Below, piece after piece: positions 36,609-45,403 of a stretch of 58,701 nucleotides of DNA (positions within the stretch are counted from its first letter, which is position 1; each line of letters begins with the position of its first letter). The stretch covers positions 1 through 58,701 of the forward strand of contig NZ_LMHU01000012.1 of the NCBI RefSeq assembly GCF_001428505.1. Reading direction: 5' to 3'. Both the position numbers and the translations under genes were made by a program. This DNA comes from Terrabacter sp. Root181. Lineage in GTDB: Bacteria; Actinomycetota; Actinomycetes; Actinomycetales; Dermatophilaceae. The notes under the pieces were generated by a model. The model did not search any database. It saw only the letters and a list, made by a program, of their open reading frames with translations, and had not been told where the DNA came from.

Positions 36609-37783
36609 GCCGGCAGCCCCATCCCGCGGGCGATGAGCATGCGCTGGACCTCGGACGTGCCCTCGCCGATCTCGAGGATCTTGGCGTCGCGGTAGAACCG
36701 GGCCACGGGGTACTCCTCCATGAAGCCGTTGCCGCCGAACACCTGCGTCGCGATCCGGGTGGCCGTGACGGCGGCCTCGGTCGAGTAGAGCTTCGCGATG
36801 GCGGCAGCCTGCTTGACCTCCTTGACGGAGCGCTTGCCCGCGTGGAGCTCGTCCTTGAGCCAGGCCGCCTTGTAGGTCAGCAGCCGGGCTCCCTCGACCA
36901 TGACCGCGAGGTCGGCGAGCTGGAACGACACGCCCTGGTTGACGCCGATCGGGCGGCCGAACGCAACGCGGGTCTTCGCGTAGTCCGTGGCGAGCTCGAG
37001 ACAGGCCTGCGCGCAGCCGACGGCCAGCGCCGAGATGGCGATGCGGCCGTCATCGAGGGTCTTGAGGAACTGCTTGAACCCCTCACCCTCCTGGCCGAGG
37101 AGGTGGTCGGCGGGGACGCGGCAGTCCTCGAAGGTGAGGCCGTGGGTGTCGGAGACGTGCCAGCCGAGCTTGTGGTACGCCGGCTCGACGATGAAGCCGG
37201 GGGTGCCGGCGGGCACCATGATCGCCGAGATCTGCGGTGACCCGTCCTCGTTCGTGCCGGTGCGCGCGGTCACGGTGACGACGGACGTGATGTCGGTGCC
37301 GGAGTTCGTGATGAAGGCCTTGGCGCCGTTGACGACCCACTCGTCGCCGTCGCGGACGGCTCGCGTGCGGGTCGCGCCGGCGTCGGAGCCGGCCTCGGGC
37401 TCGGTGAGCCCGAAGCCGGCGAGGGCGCGGCCGGCGACGAGGTCGGGCAGGAAGCGCTGCTTCTGCTCCTCGGTGCCGTAGGTGAGGATCGGGTTGATGC
37501 CGAGCCCCACGCCCGCGGACAGCGTGATGCCGATCGACTGGTCGACGCGGCCCAGCTCCTCGATGGCGACGCAGAGGCTCGTGAAGTCGCCGGACTCCCC
37601 CGCGCCGCCGTACTCCTCCGGCACGACGAGGCCGAACAGCCCGAGGTCACCCATCTTCGGCACGAGGTCGGTCGGGAAGTACGCGGCGGCGTCCCACTTG
37701 GCGATGTTGGGCGCGACCTCCTTCTCGGCGAAGTCGCGGACGACCATCCGGAAGTCCTCGTGGTCCTGGCTGAGCTCGAACAT
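36605..37783 (-). CDS. Acyl-CoA dehydrogenase
   Basis: 392 residues, FAD flavoprotein. GFGLTEPEAGSDAGATRTRA and AFITNSGTDITSVV hold the FAD and substrate loops; FGRPIGVNQGVSFQLADLAV and FGGNGFMEEYPVARFYRDAK lead to the C-terminal EIGEGTSEVQRMLIARGMG with the family's catalytic-loop sequence. It probably oxidises isovaleryl-CoA or another short branched acyl-CoA, passing electrons to ETF. ATG 37783 has AGGAGA 6 nt upstream. It is the first gene of the operon, divergent from its probable MerR regulator. Confidence 0.94.
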   Translation of the reverse strand: MFELSQDHEDFRMVVRDFAEKEVAPNIAKWDAAAYFPTDLVPKMGDLGLFGLVVPEEYGGAGESGDFTSLCVAIEELGRVDQSIGITLSAGVGLGINPILTYGTEEQKQRFLPDLVAGRALAGFGLTEPEAGSDAGATRTRAVRDGDEWVVNGAKAFITNSGTDITSVVTVTARTGTNEDGSPQISAIMVPAGTPGFIVEPAYHKLGWHVSDTHGLTFEDCRVPADHLLGQEGEGFKQFLKTLDDGRIAISALAVGCAQACLELATDYAKTRVAFGRPIGVNQGVSFQLADLAVMVEGARLLTYKAAWLKDELHAGKRSVKEVKQAAAIAKLYSTEAAVTATRIATQVFGGNGFMEEYPVARFYRDAKILEIGEGTSEVQRMLIARGMGLPA

Positions 37784-37832
37784 CGCTGTTCTCCTGAAGG
37801 GGTGGCGGCCATCACGCGCTCGTGACGCATGC

Positions 37833-37861
37833 TTGACGTTGACGTAAACGTAAAGCACTAT
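37833..37861 (+). promoter_or_regulatory. merR promoter with embedded 22-bp operator-like dyad
   Basis: TTGACG (37833-37838) and CACTAT (37856-37861) are spaced by exactly 17 bp, and the ATG follows 7 nt later. The -35 and spacer coincide with an imperfect palindrome ttgacgttgacgtaaacgta(aa), 37833-37854, built of ACGT steps. MerR-family repressors of branched-chain or fatty-acid operons use ACGT-rich dyads of this form. It lies between the divergent merR and acyl-CoA dehydrogenase genes and can control both. Confidence 0.65.
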
Positions 37862-37868
37862 CGACCGC

Positions 37869-38291
37869 ATGACAAGTGACACCTCGATCGCGCGCCCGTC
37901 CTCGCGGACCGGCGAGACGTGGACCATCGCCCAGGTGGCCGAGGAGTTCGACGTCACCCACCGAACGGTTCGCCACTACGAGGACCTCGGCCTCATCTCG
38001 CCCGAGCGGCGCGGGACCCAGCGCGTCTACCACCGCCGCGACCGCACGCGCCTCAGCCTCATCCTGCGCGGCAAGCGGCTGGGCTTCCCGCTCGAGGAGA
38101 TCCGCACGATCATCGACCTCTTCGACGCGCCGCGCGGCCGTCGCACGCAGCTCGAGTACGTCCTCGGCCAGATCGACGAGCGTCGCACCGACCTCGAGCA
38201 GCGCCTGCGCGACGTGCAGGACGCCATCGCCGAGCTGGGCGAGTTCGAGCGGCGCTGCCGCGACGACCTCGGGCGCCTCGACCACGTGTGA
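37869..38291 (+). CDS. MerR-family transcriptional regulator (LiuR-like)
   Basis: 140 residues. The MerR helix-turn-helix and wing occupy about residues 18-85: TIAQVAEEFDVTHRTVRHYEDLGLISPERRG, then YHRRDRTRLSLILRGKRLGFPLEEI. A long C-terminal coiled coil without a metal or ligand domain (about 95-140) should dimerise it. Divergence from an acyl-CoA dehydrogenase/carboxyltransferase operon and the operator-like dyad point to LiuR-type control of acyl-CoA breakdown. It has a leaderless ATG. Confidence 0.9.
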   Translation: MTSDTSIARPSSRTGETWTIAQVAEEFDVTHRTVRHYEDLGLISPERRGTQRVYHRRDRTRLSLILRGKRLGFPLEEIRTIIDLFDAPRGRRTQLEYVLGQIDERRTDLEQRLRDVQDAIAELGEFERRCRDDLGRLDHV

Positions 38292-38322
38292 AGCCTTTCG
38301 TCGCGCGTGACACGATGGGTGC

Positions 38323-39201
38323 ATGAGCGCTGAAGACACGAAGATCTCCGCCTACGCCCACCCTGAGCGCCTCGTCACGACCGAGTGGCTCGCGGAGCAG
38401 ATCGCGGCCGGCGGCCTCGGGGGCCCGGACGGCATCGTGCTGCTCGAGTCCGACGAGGACGTGCTGCTCTACGAGACCGGCCACATCCCAGGGGCGCTCA
38501 AGATCGACTGGCACGTCGACCTCAACGACCCGGTGGCGCGCGACTACGTCGACGGTGCGCGTTTCGCCGAGGTGATGGGCGCCCGCGGCATCAGCCGCGA
38601 CACGACCGTCGTGATCTACGGCGACAAGAGCAACTGGTGGGCGGCGTACGCCCTGTGGGTCTTCAGCCTCTTCGGGCACGAGGACGTCCGGCTCCTCGAC
38701 GGTGGCCGGGCCAAGTGGGTCGCCGAGGGCCGCGAGCTCACCCGCGACGTGTCGTCGCCGGCCACGGTGGACTACCCCGTGGCCGAGCGTGACGACGCCC
38801 CCATCCGCGCCTTCAAGGACGACGTGCTCGCCCACCTCGGCAAGCCTCTGGTCGACGTCCGCTCCCCCGGCGAGTACTCCGGCGAGCTGCTGCACATGCC
38901 GGACTACCCCCAGGAGGGGGCGATGCGCGGCGGGCACATCCCCGGCGCCAGGTCGGTGCCGTGGGCACGCGCCGCGAACGAGGACGGCTCGTTCAAGTCG
39001 CGCGAGGACCTCGAGGCGATCTACCTCGAGGAGCAGGGCCTCACGGCCTCGGACGACGTCGTCGCGTACTGCCGCATCGGTGAGCGCTCGTCGCACACGT
39101 GGTTCGTGCTGACCCACCTGCTCGGCTTCGAGACGGTGCGCAACTACGACGGCTCGTGGACCGAGTGGGGCAACGCCGTGCGCGTGCCGATCGAGAAGTG
39201 A
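38323..39201 (+). CDS. sseA: Thiosulfate/3-mercaptopyruvate sulfurtransferase (tandem rhodanese)
   Basis: 292 residues with two rhodanese domains. The first (about 15-140), with [25 protein letters not shown], is inactive; the second carries the catalytic Cys250 in [18 protein letters not shown]. It passes sulfane sulfur from thiosulfate or mercaptopyruvate to acceptors. In actinobacteria it is regularly paired with sufE, as here (25 bp apart), pointing to sulfur supply for Fe-S clusters or thiolation. ATG 38323 is 31 bp after merR. Confidence 0.94.
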   Translation: MSAEDTKISAYAHPERLVTTEWLAEQIAAGGLGGPDGIVLLESDEDVLLYETGHIPGALKIDWHVDLNDPVARDYVDGARFAEVMGARGISRDTTVVIYGDKSNWWAAYALWVFSLFGHEDVRLLDGGRAKWVAEGRELTRDVSSPATVDYPVAERDDAPIRAFKDDVLAHLGKPLVDVRSPGEYSGELLHMPDYPQEGAMRGGHIPGARSVPWARAANEDGSFKSREDLEAIYLEEQGLTASDDVVAYCRIGERSSHTWFVLTHLLGFETVRNYDGSWTEWGNAVRVPIEK

Positions 39202-39226
39202 CCCGGATGCGAGCCAGGAGTCTCTC

Positions 39227-39682
39227 GTGAGCGACACCCCACTGCCAGCCCCCCTCGCCGAGATCGCCGAGGACTTCCGGTCGGCGAGCAACGACCTCAA
39301 GCTCCAGCTGCTGCTCGAGTTCAGCGACGAGCTGCCGGGCCTTCCCGAGCGGTATGCCGGCCACCTCGACCAGCTCGAACGCGTCGACGAGTGCCAGTCA
39401 CCCCTCTTCCTCACCGTCGAGGTGGGCGACGGCGCCTCGCTCGACGACCGCGTCGTCAGCCTGTTCTTCGACGCCCCGCCCGAGGCACCGACGACCCGCG
39501 GGTTCGCCGGCATCCTGCACGAGGGCCTGGACGGCCTCTCGGCTGCGGAGGTGCTCGACGTCCCCGACGACGCCCCGATGCGCTTCGGCCTCGCCGAAGC
39601 GGTGTCACCGCTGCGGATGCGCGGCATGGTCGCGATGCTCGGCCGCATCAAGCGCCAGGTCCGCGCCAAGACCGCCTCCTGA
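39227..39682 (+). CDS. sufE: SufE-family sulfur acceptor protein
   Basis: 151 residues. The persulfide-carrying Cys56 lies in RVDECQSPLFLTVEVGDG, and the C-terminal LRMRGMVAMLGRIKRQVRAK is family-typical. It accepts sulfur from a cysteine desulfurase or from the neighbouring rhodanese. GTG 39227 has CAGGAG 6 nt upstream. It is followed by a 320-bp region holding three palindromes. Confidence 0.93.
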   Translation: MSDTPLPAPLAEIAEDFRSASNDLKLQLLLEFSDELPGLPERYAGHLDQLERVDECQSPLFLTVEVGDGASLDDRVVSLFFDAPPEAPTTRGFAGILHEGLDGLSAAEVLDVPDDAPMRFGLAEAVSPLRMRGMVAMLGRIKRQVRAKTAS

Positions 39683-39705
39683 CCAGCAGAACCCCGGCAC
39701 ACCTC

Positions 39706-39900
39706 CTACGTCAGTGCTGCACCCCGTGCAGCAGTGACGTAGCCGCTGGACCCCAACCGCCCGCCAGGTGACCAGACCCAACCGCTACGTCACTGTTGCA
39801 CCCCATGCAGCAGTGACGTAGCCGCTGGACCCCCACCGCCCGCCGGGTGACCAGACCCACCCGCTACGTCACTGTTGCACCCCATGCAGCAGTGACGTAG
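39706..39900. repeat. Three palindromic hairpins in a 79-bp tandem array
   Basis: Three 37-bp palindromes lie at 39706-39742, 39785-39821 and 39864-39900, exactly 79 bp apart. The 42-bp spacers are also alike (ccgctggaccc...caggtgaccagaccc). Each hairpin has a stem of about 16 bp, ctacgtcactg/cagtgacgtag plus ttgca/tgcag, with loop cccca. The first copy has one mismatch in the outer arm. The array follows sufE and could terminate transcription or be a REP-type dispersed palindrome; the rest of 39683-40002 holds no gene I can support. Confidence 0.9.
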
Positions 39901-40002
39901 CCGTGGACGGGATGTCCACACCCCTCTGAGTCGGTCACCGGACATGTGGACAGGGCCCTTCGAGCGCACGGCGCTGTCGGTGCCGACACCGAACGTGTCC
40001 GC

Positions 40003-40692
40003 ATGAGCGCAACAGCAGGCAGCCCTGCCCCCGACGACGAGCCAGGACGGTATGTCGTTCGCGCGCGGCGTCGCGCCGACCTCAGCCAGCGGGAGCTCGC
40101 CGCCCTCGTGGGCATCTCCGCGAGCACCGTGAGTCGCATCGAGTCCGGCGCCGTGGTGCCCAGCATCGCCCTCTACGTCCGACTGCTCGCACTGGCGGAA
40201 CTCCGGCTGGTGGTCGTCGACCGCGAGGGGCACGAGGTCCTGCCGGTGCCGGTCGACACGGTGCGCGACAACCAGGGGCGACGGTTTCCCGCCCACCTCG
40301 ACGTCGCGCCTCCCGACGAGGTGCCCTTCGAACGCTGGGCCTTCCCACGCTACGACCGTCCCGATGCACGCGCCTGGTTCCGTCACCGCTCGACGCGTGA
40401 CCAGCTCGCGGACGACGCCCCGCACCGCGAGCGGCCGGCCGACCACCCGACCGAAGGCGAGCTGCTGCTCCGGCGTCGACTGATGCGTGGACGGCAGCCG
40501 CGCGTCGACGCGCCACCCACGGCCGACATCGAGTGCCACTGCCTCGACAGGTGTTTCGAGGAGCTCTGCGTCGCCGCGTGCCCGTGCCAGTGCGAGCCGG
40601 GACGCGACCGGCTGGGCAGACGCCGAGCGCTCCCCGCCGACGTGGTCGACGAGGAGCGCGGGGAGCTCGAGGGTGACGGCACCCCTAGTTGA
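40003..40692 (+). CDS. XRE-family HTH regulator with C-terminal cysteine cluster
   Basis: 229 residues. The HTH (about residues 15-70) reads RARRRADLSQRELAALVGIS and ASTVSRIESGAVVPSIALYV. The middle part is unrecognised, with a Pro/Trp-rich FERWAFPRYDRPDARAWFRHR. A dense cluster follows: Cys178, 180, 184, 189, 193, 195 and 197 in ECHCLDRCFEELCVAACPCQ. It suggests metal or redox binding. ATG 40003 is preferred; ATG 39946 would add 19 residues. It converges with the permease remnant, overlapping it by 8 bp. No regulatory target is evident. Confidence 0.75.
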   Translation: MSATAGSPAPDDEPGRYVVRARRRADLSQRELAALVGISASTVSRIESGAVVPSIALYVRLLALAELRLVVVDREGHEVLPVPVDTVRDNQGRRFPAHLDVAPPDEVPFERWAFPRYDRPDARAWFRHRSTRDQLADDAPHRERPADHPTEGELLLRRRLMRGRQPRVDAPPTADIECHCLDRCFEELCVAACPCQCEPGRDRLGRRRALPADVVDEERGELEGDGTPS

Positions 40693-41089
40693 CGGGCCCA
40701 CCGCCCCCGAGGTCGTCGGTGTCACGGAAGTAGGTCTTCTTCGCTCGCAGGCCGCGGTTGGCCATCCACGTCAACGCCCAGAGCACCACGCCGGGCGCGG
40801 GCAGTCCGCCGCCGATCCTGTAGTGCTCCGACGGTCGTCCCGAGAAGGGCAGCACCAGGAAGAAGCAGCGGACGGCACCGATGACCGGCAGCACGGACGG
40901 CGTGACGAAGTGGTCGCTCGTCTGCCGGTCGCGGCGCAGCACGAGGACGACGATGTTGACGATCGTGAACACACCGAGCAGCAGCAGGGAGGTCGTACCG
41001 CCCAGAGCGGCGACGGCGTCCTCGCTGGCGCCCGACACGTAGGTGATGAGCCCACGGGTCGGCAACGACAGACCTGTCCGAAAGGTCAC
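40685..41089 (-). pseudogene. C-terminal remnant of an APC-type amino-acid permease
   Basis: Up to 134 codons match only the last three helices of amino-acid permeases: GLITYVSGASEDAVAALGGT, SLLLLGVFTIVNIVVLVLRR, VIGAVRCFFLVLPFSGRPSE and GVVLWALTWMANRGL. Intact proteins are 450-500 residues with 12 helices. Sequence before TRGLITYV is unrelated to the family, and no upstream part is found before the tryptophan dioxygenase gene. A GTG at 41089 could still start a short protein. It may be what is left of a transporter once paired with tryptophan breakdown. Confidence 0.75.
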
Positions 41090-41121
41090 CCTTGCGCGCG
41101 CCGCCGCTCCCGAGACGCTCG

Positions 41122-41997
41122 TCAGCCGCCGATGCGGGTGCGCACCTCGTAGAGCTCCGGGAAGAAGGTCAGGTCGAGCGCGCGGCGCAGGAAGTCGACA
41201 CCCGTCGAGCCACCGGTCCCGGTCTTCTGCCCGATCGTGCGCTGCACGACCTGGAGGTGCCGGAACCTCCACTGCTGGAAGTTGTCCTCGAGGTCGACCA
41301 GCTCCTCGCAGGTCTCGTAGACGCCCCAGTGCTCGTTCGGCTGCGCGTAGACGGCCGCGAAGACGTCGACGAGCCCCTCGTCATGGCGGTAGGGCTGCGT
41401 CCAGTCACGGTCGAGCAGAGCCGGCGGGACGGCATACCCCCGTCGGGAGAGGTAGGCGAGGAACTCGTCGTAGAGGCTCGGCTCGTGCAGCAGGGCGTCG
41501 AGGGCCGCCCGGGCGCCCTCGTCGTGCGAGAAGACGGCGACCATGTCGGCGTTCTTGTTGCCGAGGAGGAACTCGACCTCCCGGTACTGCGCCGACTGGA
41601 AGCCCGAGCTCGTGGCGAGGAAGGGTCGGATCTCGGCGTACTCGCTCGGGGTCAGGGTCGCGAGCACCGACCACTGGTCGGTCAACGTGTGCTGGATGTG
41701 CTTGACCCGGGCGAGGCGCTTGAGCGCCGGAGCCAGCTCGTCGTCGCGGAGCAGGCTTCGGGCAGAACGGAGCTCGTGGATCAGGAGCTTGAGCCACAGC
41801 TCCGACGTCTGGTGCTGGATGATGAAGAGCAGCTCGTCGTGCTGGGGCGGTTCGCTCAGTGGCTGCTGCGCACTGAGGAGGGTGTCCAGCCGGAGGTAGT
41901 CGCCGTAGGACATCCTGCGCGTGAAGTCACGCTGGATGCCCTCCTCGAGGTCGCGCTTGCTCCGCCGGTCGAGCCCACCCTGGGCGGCACTGTCCAT
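41122..41997 (-). CDS. kynA: Tryptophan 2,3-dioxygenase
   Basis: 291 residues, heme enzyme opening the indole ring of L-tryptophan to N-formylkynurenine. MSYGDYLRLDTLL, LFIIQHQTSELWLKLLIHEL with the distal-side His, and FQQWRFRHLQVVQRTIGQKT and GTGGSTGVDFLRRAL at the heme and substrate side are conserved. ATG 41997 stands 7 nt after TAGGAT. No kynureninase or formamidase gene lies next to it, so the rest of the pathway is elsewhere or absent. Confidence 0.95.
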   Translation of the reverse strand: MDSAAQGGLDRRSKRDLEEGIQRDFTRRMSYGDYLRLDTLLSAQQPLSEPPQHDELLFIIQHQTSELWLKLLIHELRSARSLLRDDELAPALKRLARVKHIQHTLTDQWSVLATLTPSEYAEIRPFLATSSGFQSAQYREVEFLLGNKNADMVAVFSHDEGARAALDALLHEPSLYDEFLAYLSRRGYAVPPALLDRDWTQPYRHDEGLVDVFAAVYAQPNEHWGVYETCEELVDLEDNFQQWRFRHLQVVQRTIGQKTGTGGSTGVDFLRRALDLTFFPELYEVRTRIGG

Positions 41998-42019
41998 GCC
42001 CGCGATCCTAGAGGTCGCG

Positions 42020-42532
42020 TCAGCGCGAGCGCGGGCGGATGCTCACGAGGTGGGAGACGACGCCCGGGACCCAGCCGGTCTCACCGCGCATCCACCGGGC
42101 GCCGACGAGGTTGTGCGGCACGACCACGGTGTCGGCACGTGCAGCCACGAGACCGAGGTCGGTGCCGAAGACGTCGGTGACGATCGCCCAGTCACGCGCG
42201 CTGTGGCGCGCGAGGTGCTCGCCGATGGCGACGGCATACGTCTCGACGACGATGTCCGGCCCCTCGCCCGAACCGCCCGCGTCGGCCCAGCGGCGGTAGG
42301 CCGCGTCGTAGTGCGCGCCGATGGACGCGAGGTCGTCGACGTCCACCCCGTCATCCGTCGCGTGCTCGAGGGCCGCGGTGATGCGCGCGCGCTCCTCGTC
42401 ACCGAGCGGCACCGCGACCGGCCGTCCGGTGAAGTCGGCGGCAAGGGCGTCGTCGGCGTCCTCGTCGACCGTGGGGGCCGCGCCCGCCGGCTCGTCGGTG
42501 TCGTCCTTGCCCTTGCGCGAGAACAGTCCCAT
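42020..42532 (-). CDS. DUF3806 domain protein
   Basis: 170 residues, soluble. A charged linker (about 1-38) precedes the DUF3806-like core: DDLASIGAHYDAAYRRWADA, DIVVETYAVAIGEHLARHS and WAIVTDVFGTDLGLVA. The function of the family is unknown. ATG 42532 is preferred to an upstream TTG because TAGATT lies 7 nt before it. It stands alone between tryptophan dioxygenase and an aldo/keto reductase on the same strand, each with its own -10 box. Confidence 0.75.
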   Translation of the reverse strand: MGLFSRKGKDDTDEPAGAAPTVDEDADDALAADFTGRPVAVPLGDEERARITAALEHATDDGVDVDDLASIGAHYDAAYRRWADAGGSGEGPDIVVETYAVAIGEHLARHSARDWAIVTDVFGTDLGLVAARADTVVVPHNLVGARWMRGETGWVPGVVSHLVSIRPRSR

Positions 42533-42571
42533 GCCCGCCAATCTAGTGGCTCGGACGCGGCCCGGGTCCGG

Positions 42572-43414
42572 TCAGCCGAAGGCGTCCGGGTCGGGCCCGG
42601 TACGGGTGCCCCGGTCGAGCCCGGCGAGGGCCTCGAGGTCGTCCTCGCCGAGGCTGAACCCGAAGATCTCGACGTTCTCCGCGATGCGTGCCGGGGTGAC
42701 GGAGCGCGTGAGCACGACGTTGCCGAGCTCGACGTGCCAGCGCAGCACGAGCTGGGCGGGCGTCACGGCATGCGTCGCGGCGAGGGCGACGACGACCGGG
42801 TCGTCGAGCAGCCCGGCACGGACGGCGAGCGGGCTCCAGGCCTCGGTGACGATGCCGTGCTCGGCGTGGAAGGCGCGCAGCTCCCTCTGCTGGAGGTACG
42901 GGCTCAGCTCGATCTGGTTGACCGACGGCAGGACCCCGGTCTCCTCGAGCAGCCTCTCGAGGTGGGGCACCTGGAAGTTGCAGACACCGACCGAGCGGAC
43001 CCGTCCCTCGCGCTGGAGGTCGAGCATCGCCCGCCAGGCGTCGACGTAGGCATCCTGCTGCGGGGCCGGCCAGTGGATGAGGTAGAGGTCGAGGACCTCG
43101 ATGCCGAGGCGCTGCATCGAGGCGTCGAAGGCCGCGGGCACGCTCCTGTGGTCGTCGTTCCAGACCTTCGTCGTGACGAAGACGTCGTCGCGGTCGACGT
43201 CGCTGCGCCCGAGGACCCGGCCGACGCCCTCCTCGTTGCCGTAGATCCGCGCGGTGTCGATGTGGCGGTAGCCGGCATCGAGCGCACGGCCGAAGGCGGC
43301 GTCGACGGCGGCGTCCGGGACCTCCCAGACACCGAAGCCGACCTGCGGGATAGCGAGGCCCGGGGTTGAGGCGTGGCCGAGGCCGAGGGTGTGGACTGGC
43401 TCGTGTGTCGTCAT
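42572..43414 (-). CDS. Aldo/keto reductase
   Basis: 280 residues, AKR5-like (2,5-diketo-gluconate reductase type). The NADPH TIM barrel has [20 protein letters not shown] with the catalytic Asp and Tyr, [15 protein letters not shown] with the catalytic His, and [19 protein letters not shown]. It reduces aldehydes or ketones with NADPH. ATG 43414 lies 7 nt after TAGCGT. The divergent carboxylase gene has its own leaderless promoter at 43520. Confidence 0.92.
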   Translation of the reverse strand: MTTHEPVHTLGLGHASTPGLAIPQVGFGVWEVPDAAVDAAFGRALDAGYRHIDTARIYGNEEGVGRVLGRSDVDRDDVFVTTKVWNDDHRSVPAAFDASMQRLGIEVLDLYLIHWPAPQQDAYVDAWRAMLDLQREGRVRSVGVCNFQVPHLERLLEETGVLPSVNQIELSPYLQQRELRAFHAEHGIVTEAWSPLAVRAGLLDDPVVVALAATHAVTPAQLVLRWHVELGNVVLTRSVTPARIAENVEIFGFSLGEDDLEALAGLDRGTRTGPDPDAFG

Positions 43415-43519
43415 GCTGCCCACGCTAGGTCGGTGCCGCTCGGGGTGGTGTGCCCGACCTCACTCCGAGACGACCGGGAATAGACCCGAGGACGCCGAAT
43501 TGACGCGACGTCATCCCGA

Positions 43520-43525
43520 TAGAGT
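43520..43525 (+). promoter_or_regulatory. Leaderless -10 box TAGAGT of the biotin carboxylase gene
   Basis: TAGAGT is separated from ATG 43533 by 7 nt. The box and spacer (TAGAGTCCGAACC) closely repeat those before accD5 (TAGAGTGCCGAAC), suggesting matched expression of the two carboxylase genes. Confidence 0.55.
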
Positions 43526-43532
43526 CCGAACC

Positions 43533-45317
43533 ATGGCATCCATCAGCAAGGTACTGATCGCAAACCGTGGTGAGATCGCCGTCCGCATCGCGCGGGCGTG
43601 CGCGGACAGCGGGATCGCCTCGGTCGCCGTCTACGCCGAGCCTGACCGGGATGCCTTGCACGTCAAGGTCGCCGACGAGGCGTACGCCCTCGGGGGCTCG
43701 ACCCCCGGCGAGAGCTACCTCGTCCAGGAGAAGCTGCTCGACATCGCCCGTCAGGCGGGCGCCGACGCGGTCCACCCCGGCTACGGCTTCCTCGCCGAGA
43801 ACGCCTCGTTCGCGCAGGCGGTCATCGACGCCGGCCTGATCTGGATCGGCCCCGGCCCCCAGGCGATCGACTCCCTCGGCGACAAGGTCAAGGCGCGCCA
43901 CATCGCCACGAAGGCCGGCGCGCCACTCGTGCCCGGCACGAAGGACCCCGTCTCGGGAGCCGACGAGGTCGTCGAGTTCGCGAAGGAGCACGGCCTCCCC
44001 GTCGCGATCAAGGCGGCCTACGGCGGCGGCGGCCGCGGCCTCAAGGTCGCCCGCGCCATGGAGGAGATCCCCGACCTCTACGACTCGGCGGTCCGCGAGG
44101 CCGTGACGGCCTTCGGCCGCGGCGAGTGCTTCGTCGAGCGCTTCCTCGACCACCCCCGCCACGTCGAGACCCAGTGCCTGGCCGACCAGCACGGCAACGT
44201 CGTCGTCGTGTCGACGCGCGACTGCTCGCTCCAGCGCCGCAACCAGAAGCTCGTCGAGGAGGCGCCCGCACCGTTCCTCTCCGAGGCGCAGCACACCGAG
44301 CTGCTCCGCGCGAGCAAGGCGATCCTCAAGGAGGCCGGATACGTCGGAGCCGGCACGTGCGAGTTCCTCGTCGGCCCGGCCGGCGACATCAGCTTCCTCG
44401 AGGTCAACACCCGTCTGCAGGTCGAGCACCCCGTGACCGAGGAGGTCACCGGCATCGACCTCGTGCGGGAGCAGTTCCGCATCGCGAACGGCGAGTCCCT
44501 CGACTACGGCGACCCCGAGCCGCACGCCCACTCGATCGAGTTCCGCATCAACGGCGAGGACGCCGGCCGCGGCTTCCTGCCGGCACCGGGGACCGTCAGC
44601 CGCATGGTCGTCCCGCAGGGTCCCGGTGTGCGCTGGGACGCCGGCCTCGTCGAGGGCGACACCGTCGCCGGCGCCTTCGACTCGATGATCGCCAAGCTCG
44701 TCATCACCGGCCGCACCCGTGAGCAGGCCATCGAGCGGTCGCGCCGGGCCCTGGCCGAGCTCACCATCGAGGGCATGCCGACCGTCGTGCCGTTCCACCG
44801 GGCCGTCGTCGCCGACCCGGCCTTCGCGCCGGCCGACGGTGCGCCCTTCACGATCCACACCCGTTGGATCGAGACCGAGTTCGACAACACGATCGAGGCG
44901 TATGCCGGTGGGTCGGCCGACGCGGCCGAGGCCGAGGAGCGCCAGACCGTCGTCGTCGAGGTCGGGGGCAAGCGCCTCGAGGTCTCGCTCCCGGGCGGTC
45001 TGTCGCTCGGCGGCGGCGGGAGTGCGTCTGCGGCCAAGAAGAAGGCGCCCAAGAGGTCCGGTGGCGGCAAGTCCGGGGGCGCGGCCTCCGGCGACTCCCT
45101 CACCGCCCCGATGCAGGGCACGATCGTCAAGATCGCCGTCGAGGAGGGCGCGACCGTCGCGGCGGGCGACCTCGTCATCGTCCTGGAGGCGATGAAGATG
45201 GAGCAGCCCATCACCGCCCACAAGGCCGGCGTCGTGTCGGGCCTCACCGCGAAGGTCGGCGAGACCGTCACGTCGGGTGCCGTGCTCGCCGAGATCACCG
45301 ACGTCGCCGAGGGCTGA
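43533..45317 (+). CDS. Acyl-CoA carboxylase alpha subunit (biotin carboxylase + BCCP), AccA3-like
   Basis: 594 residues. Biotin carboxylase spans about 1-450: [20 protein letters not shown], the ATP-grasp loop [33 protein letters not shown] and the active-site [12 protein letters not shown] Lys/Gly/Ser-rich hinge ([15 protein letters not shown]) joins it to the C-terminal biotinyl domain with [17 protein letters not shown], whose Lys is biotinylated by BirA. It supplies carboxybiotin to AccD partners such as those at 27.6 and 35.0 kb. It stands alone in its transcription unit and ends at a strong terminator. Confidence 0.95.
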   Translation: MASISKVLIANRGEIAVRIARACADSGIASVAVYAEPDRDALHVKVADEAYALGGSTPGESYLVQEKLLDIARQAGADAVHPGYGFLAENASFAQAVIDAGLIWIGPGPQAIDSLGDKVKARHIATKAGAPLVPGTKDPVSGADEVVEFAKEHGLPVAIKAAYGGGGRGLKVARAMEEIPDLYDSAVREAVTAFGRGECFVERFLDHPRHVETQCLADQHGNVVVVSTRDCSLQRRNQKLVEEAPAPFLSEAQHTELLRASKAILKEAGYVGAGTCEFLVGPAGDISFLEVNTRLQVEHPVTEEVTGIDLVREQFRIANGESLDYGDPEPHAHSIEFRINGEDAGRGFLPAPGTVSRMVVPQGPGVRWDAGLVEGDTVAGAFDSMIAKLVITGRTREQAIERSRRALAELTIEGMPTVVPFHRAVVADPAFAPADGAPFTIHTRWIETEFDNTIEAYAGGSADAAEAEERQTVVVEVGGKRLEVSLPGGLSLGGGGSASAAKKKAPKRSGGGKSGGAASGDSLTAPMQGTIVKIAVEEGATVAAGDLVIVLEAMKMEQPITAHKAGVVSGLTAKVGETVTSGAVLAEITDVAEG

Positions 45318-45334
45318 GCCCACCCACCGGACCG

Positions 45335-45377
45335 ACGACGAGGGCCGACCCCGCGTGGCGGGGTCGGCCCTCGTCGT
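45335..45377. terminator. Strong terminator after the biotin carboxylase gene
   Basis: A perfect 19-bp stem (acgacgagggccgaccccg at 45335-45353, complement at 45359-45377) with loop cgtgg starts 18 bp after the stop codon. It lies between convergent genes and probably works in both directions. Confidence 0.88.
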
Positions 45378-45403
45378 GTGCCGCCGTCGCCGGCAGCGTC
45401 TCG

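Noticed and set aside
39706-39900. CRISPR-like array
   Set aside because: Only three units, each palindromic, with conserved spacers and no cas genes.
39790-40725. A 311-codon minus-strand frame over the palindromes and the XRE gene
   Set aside because: It contains the palindrome sequences and has no recognisable domain, while the plus strand has a clear HTH.
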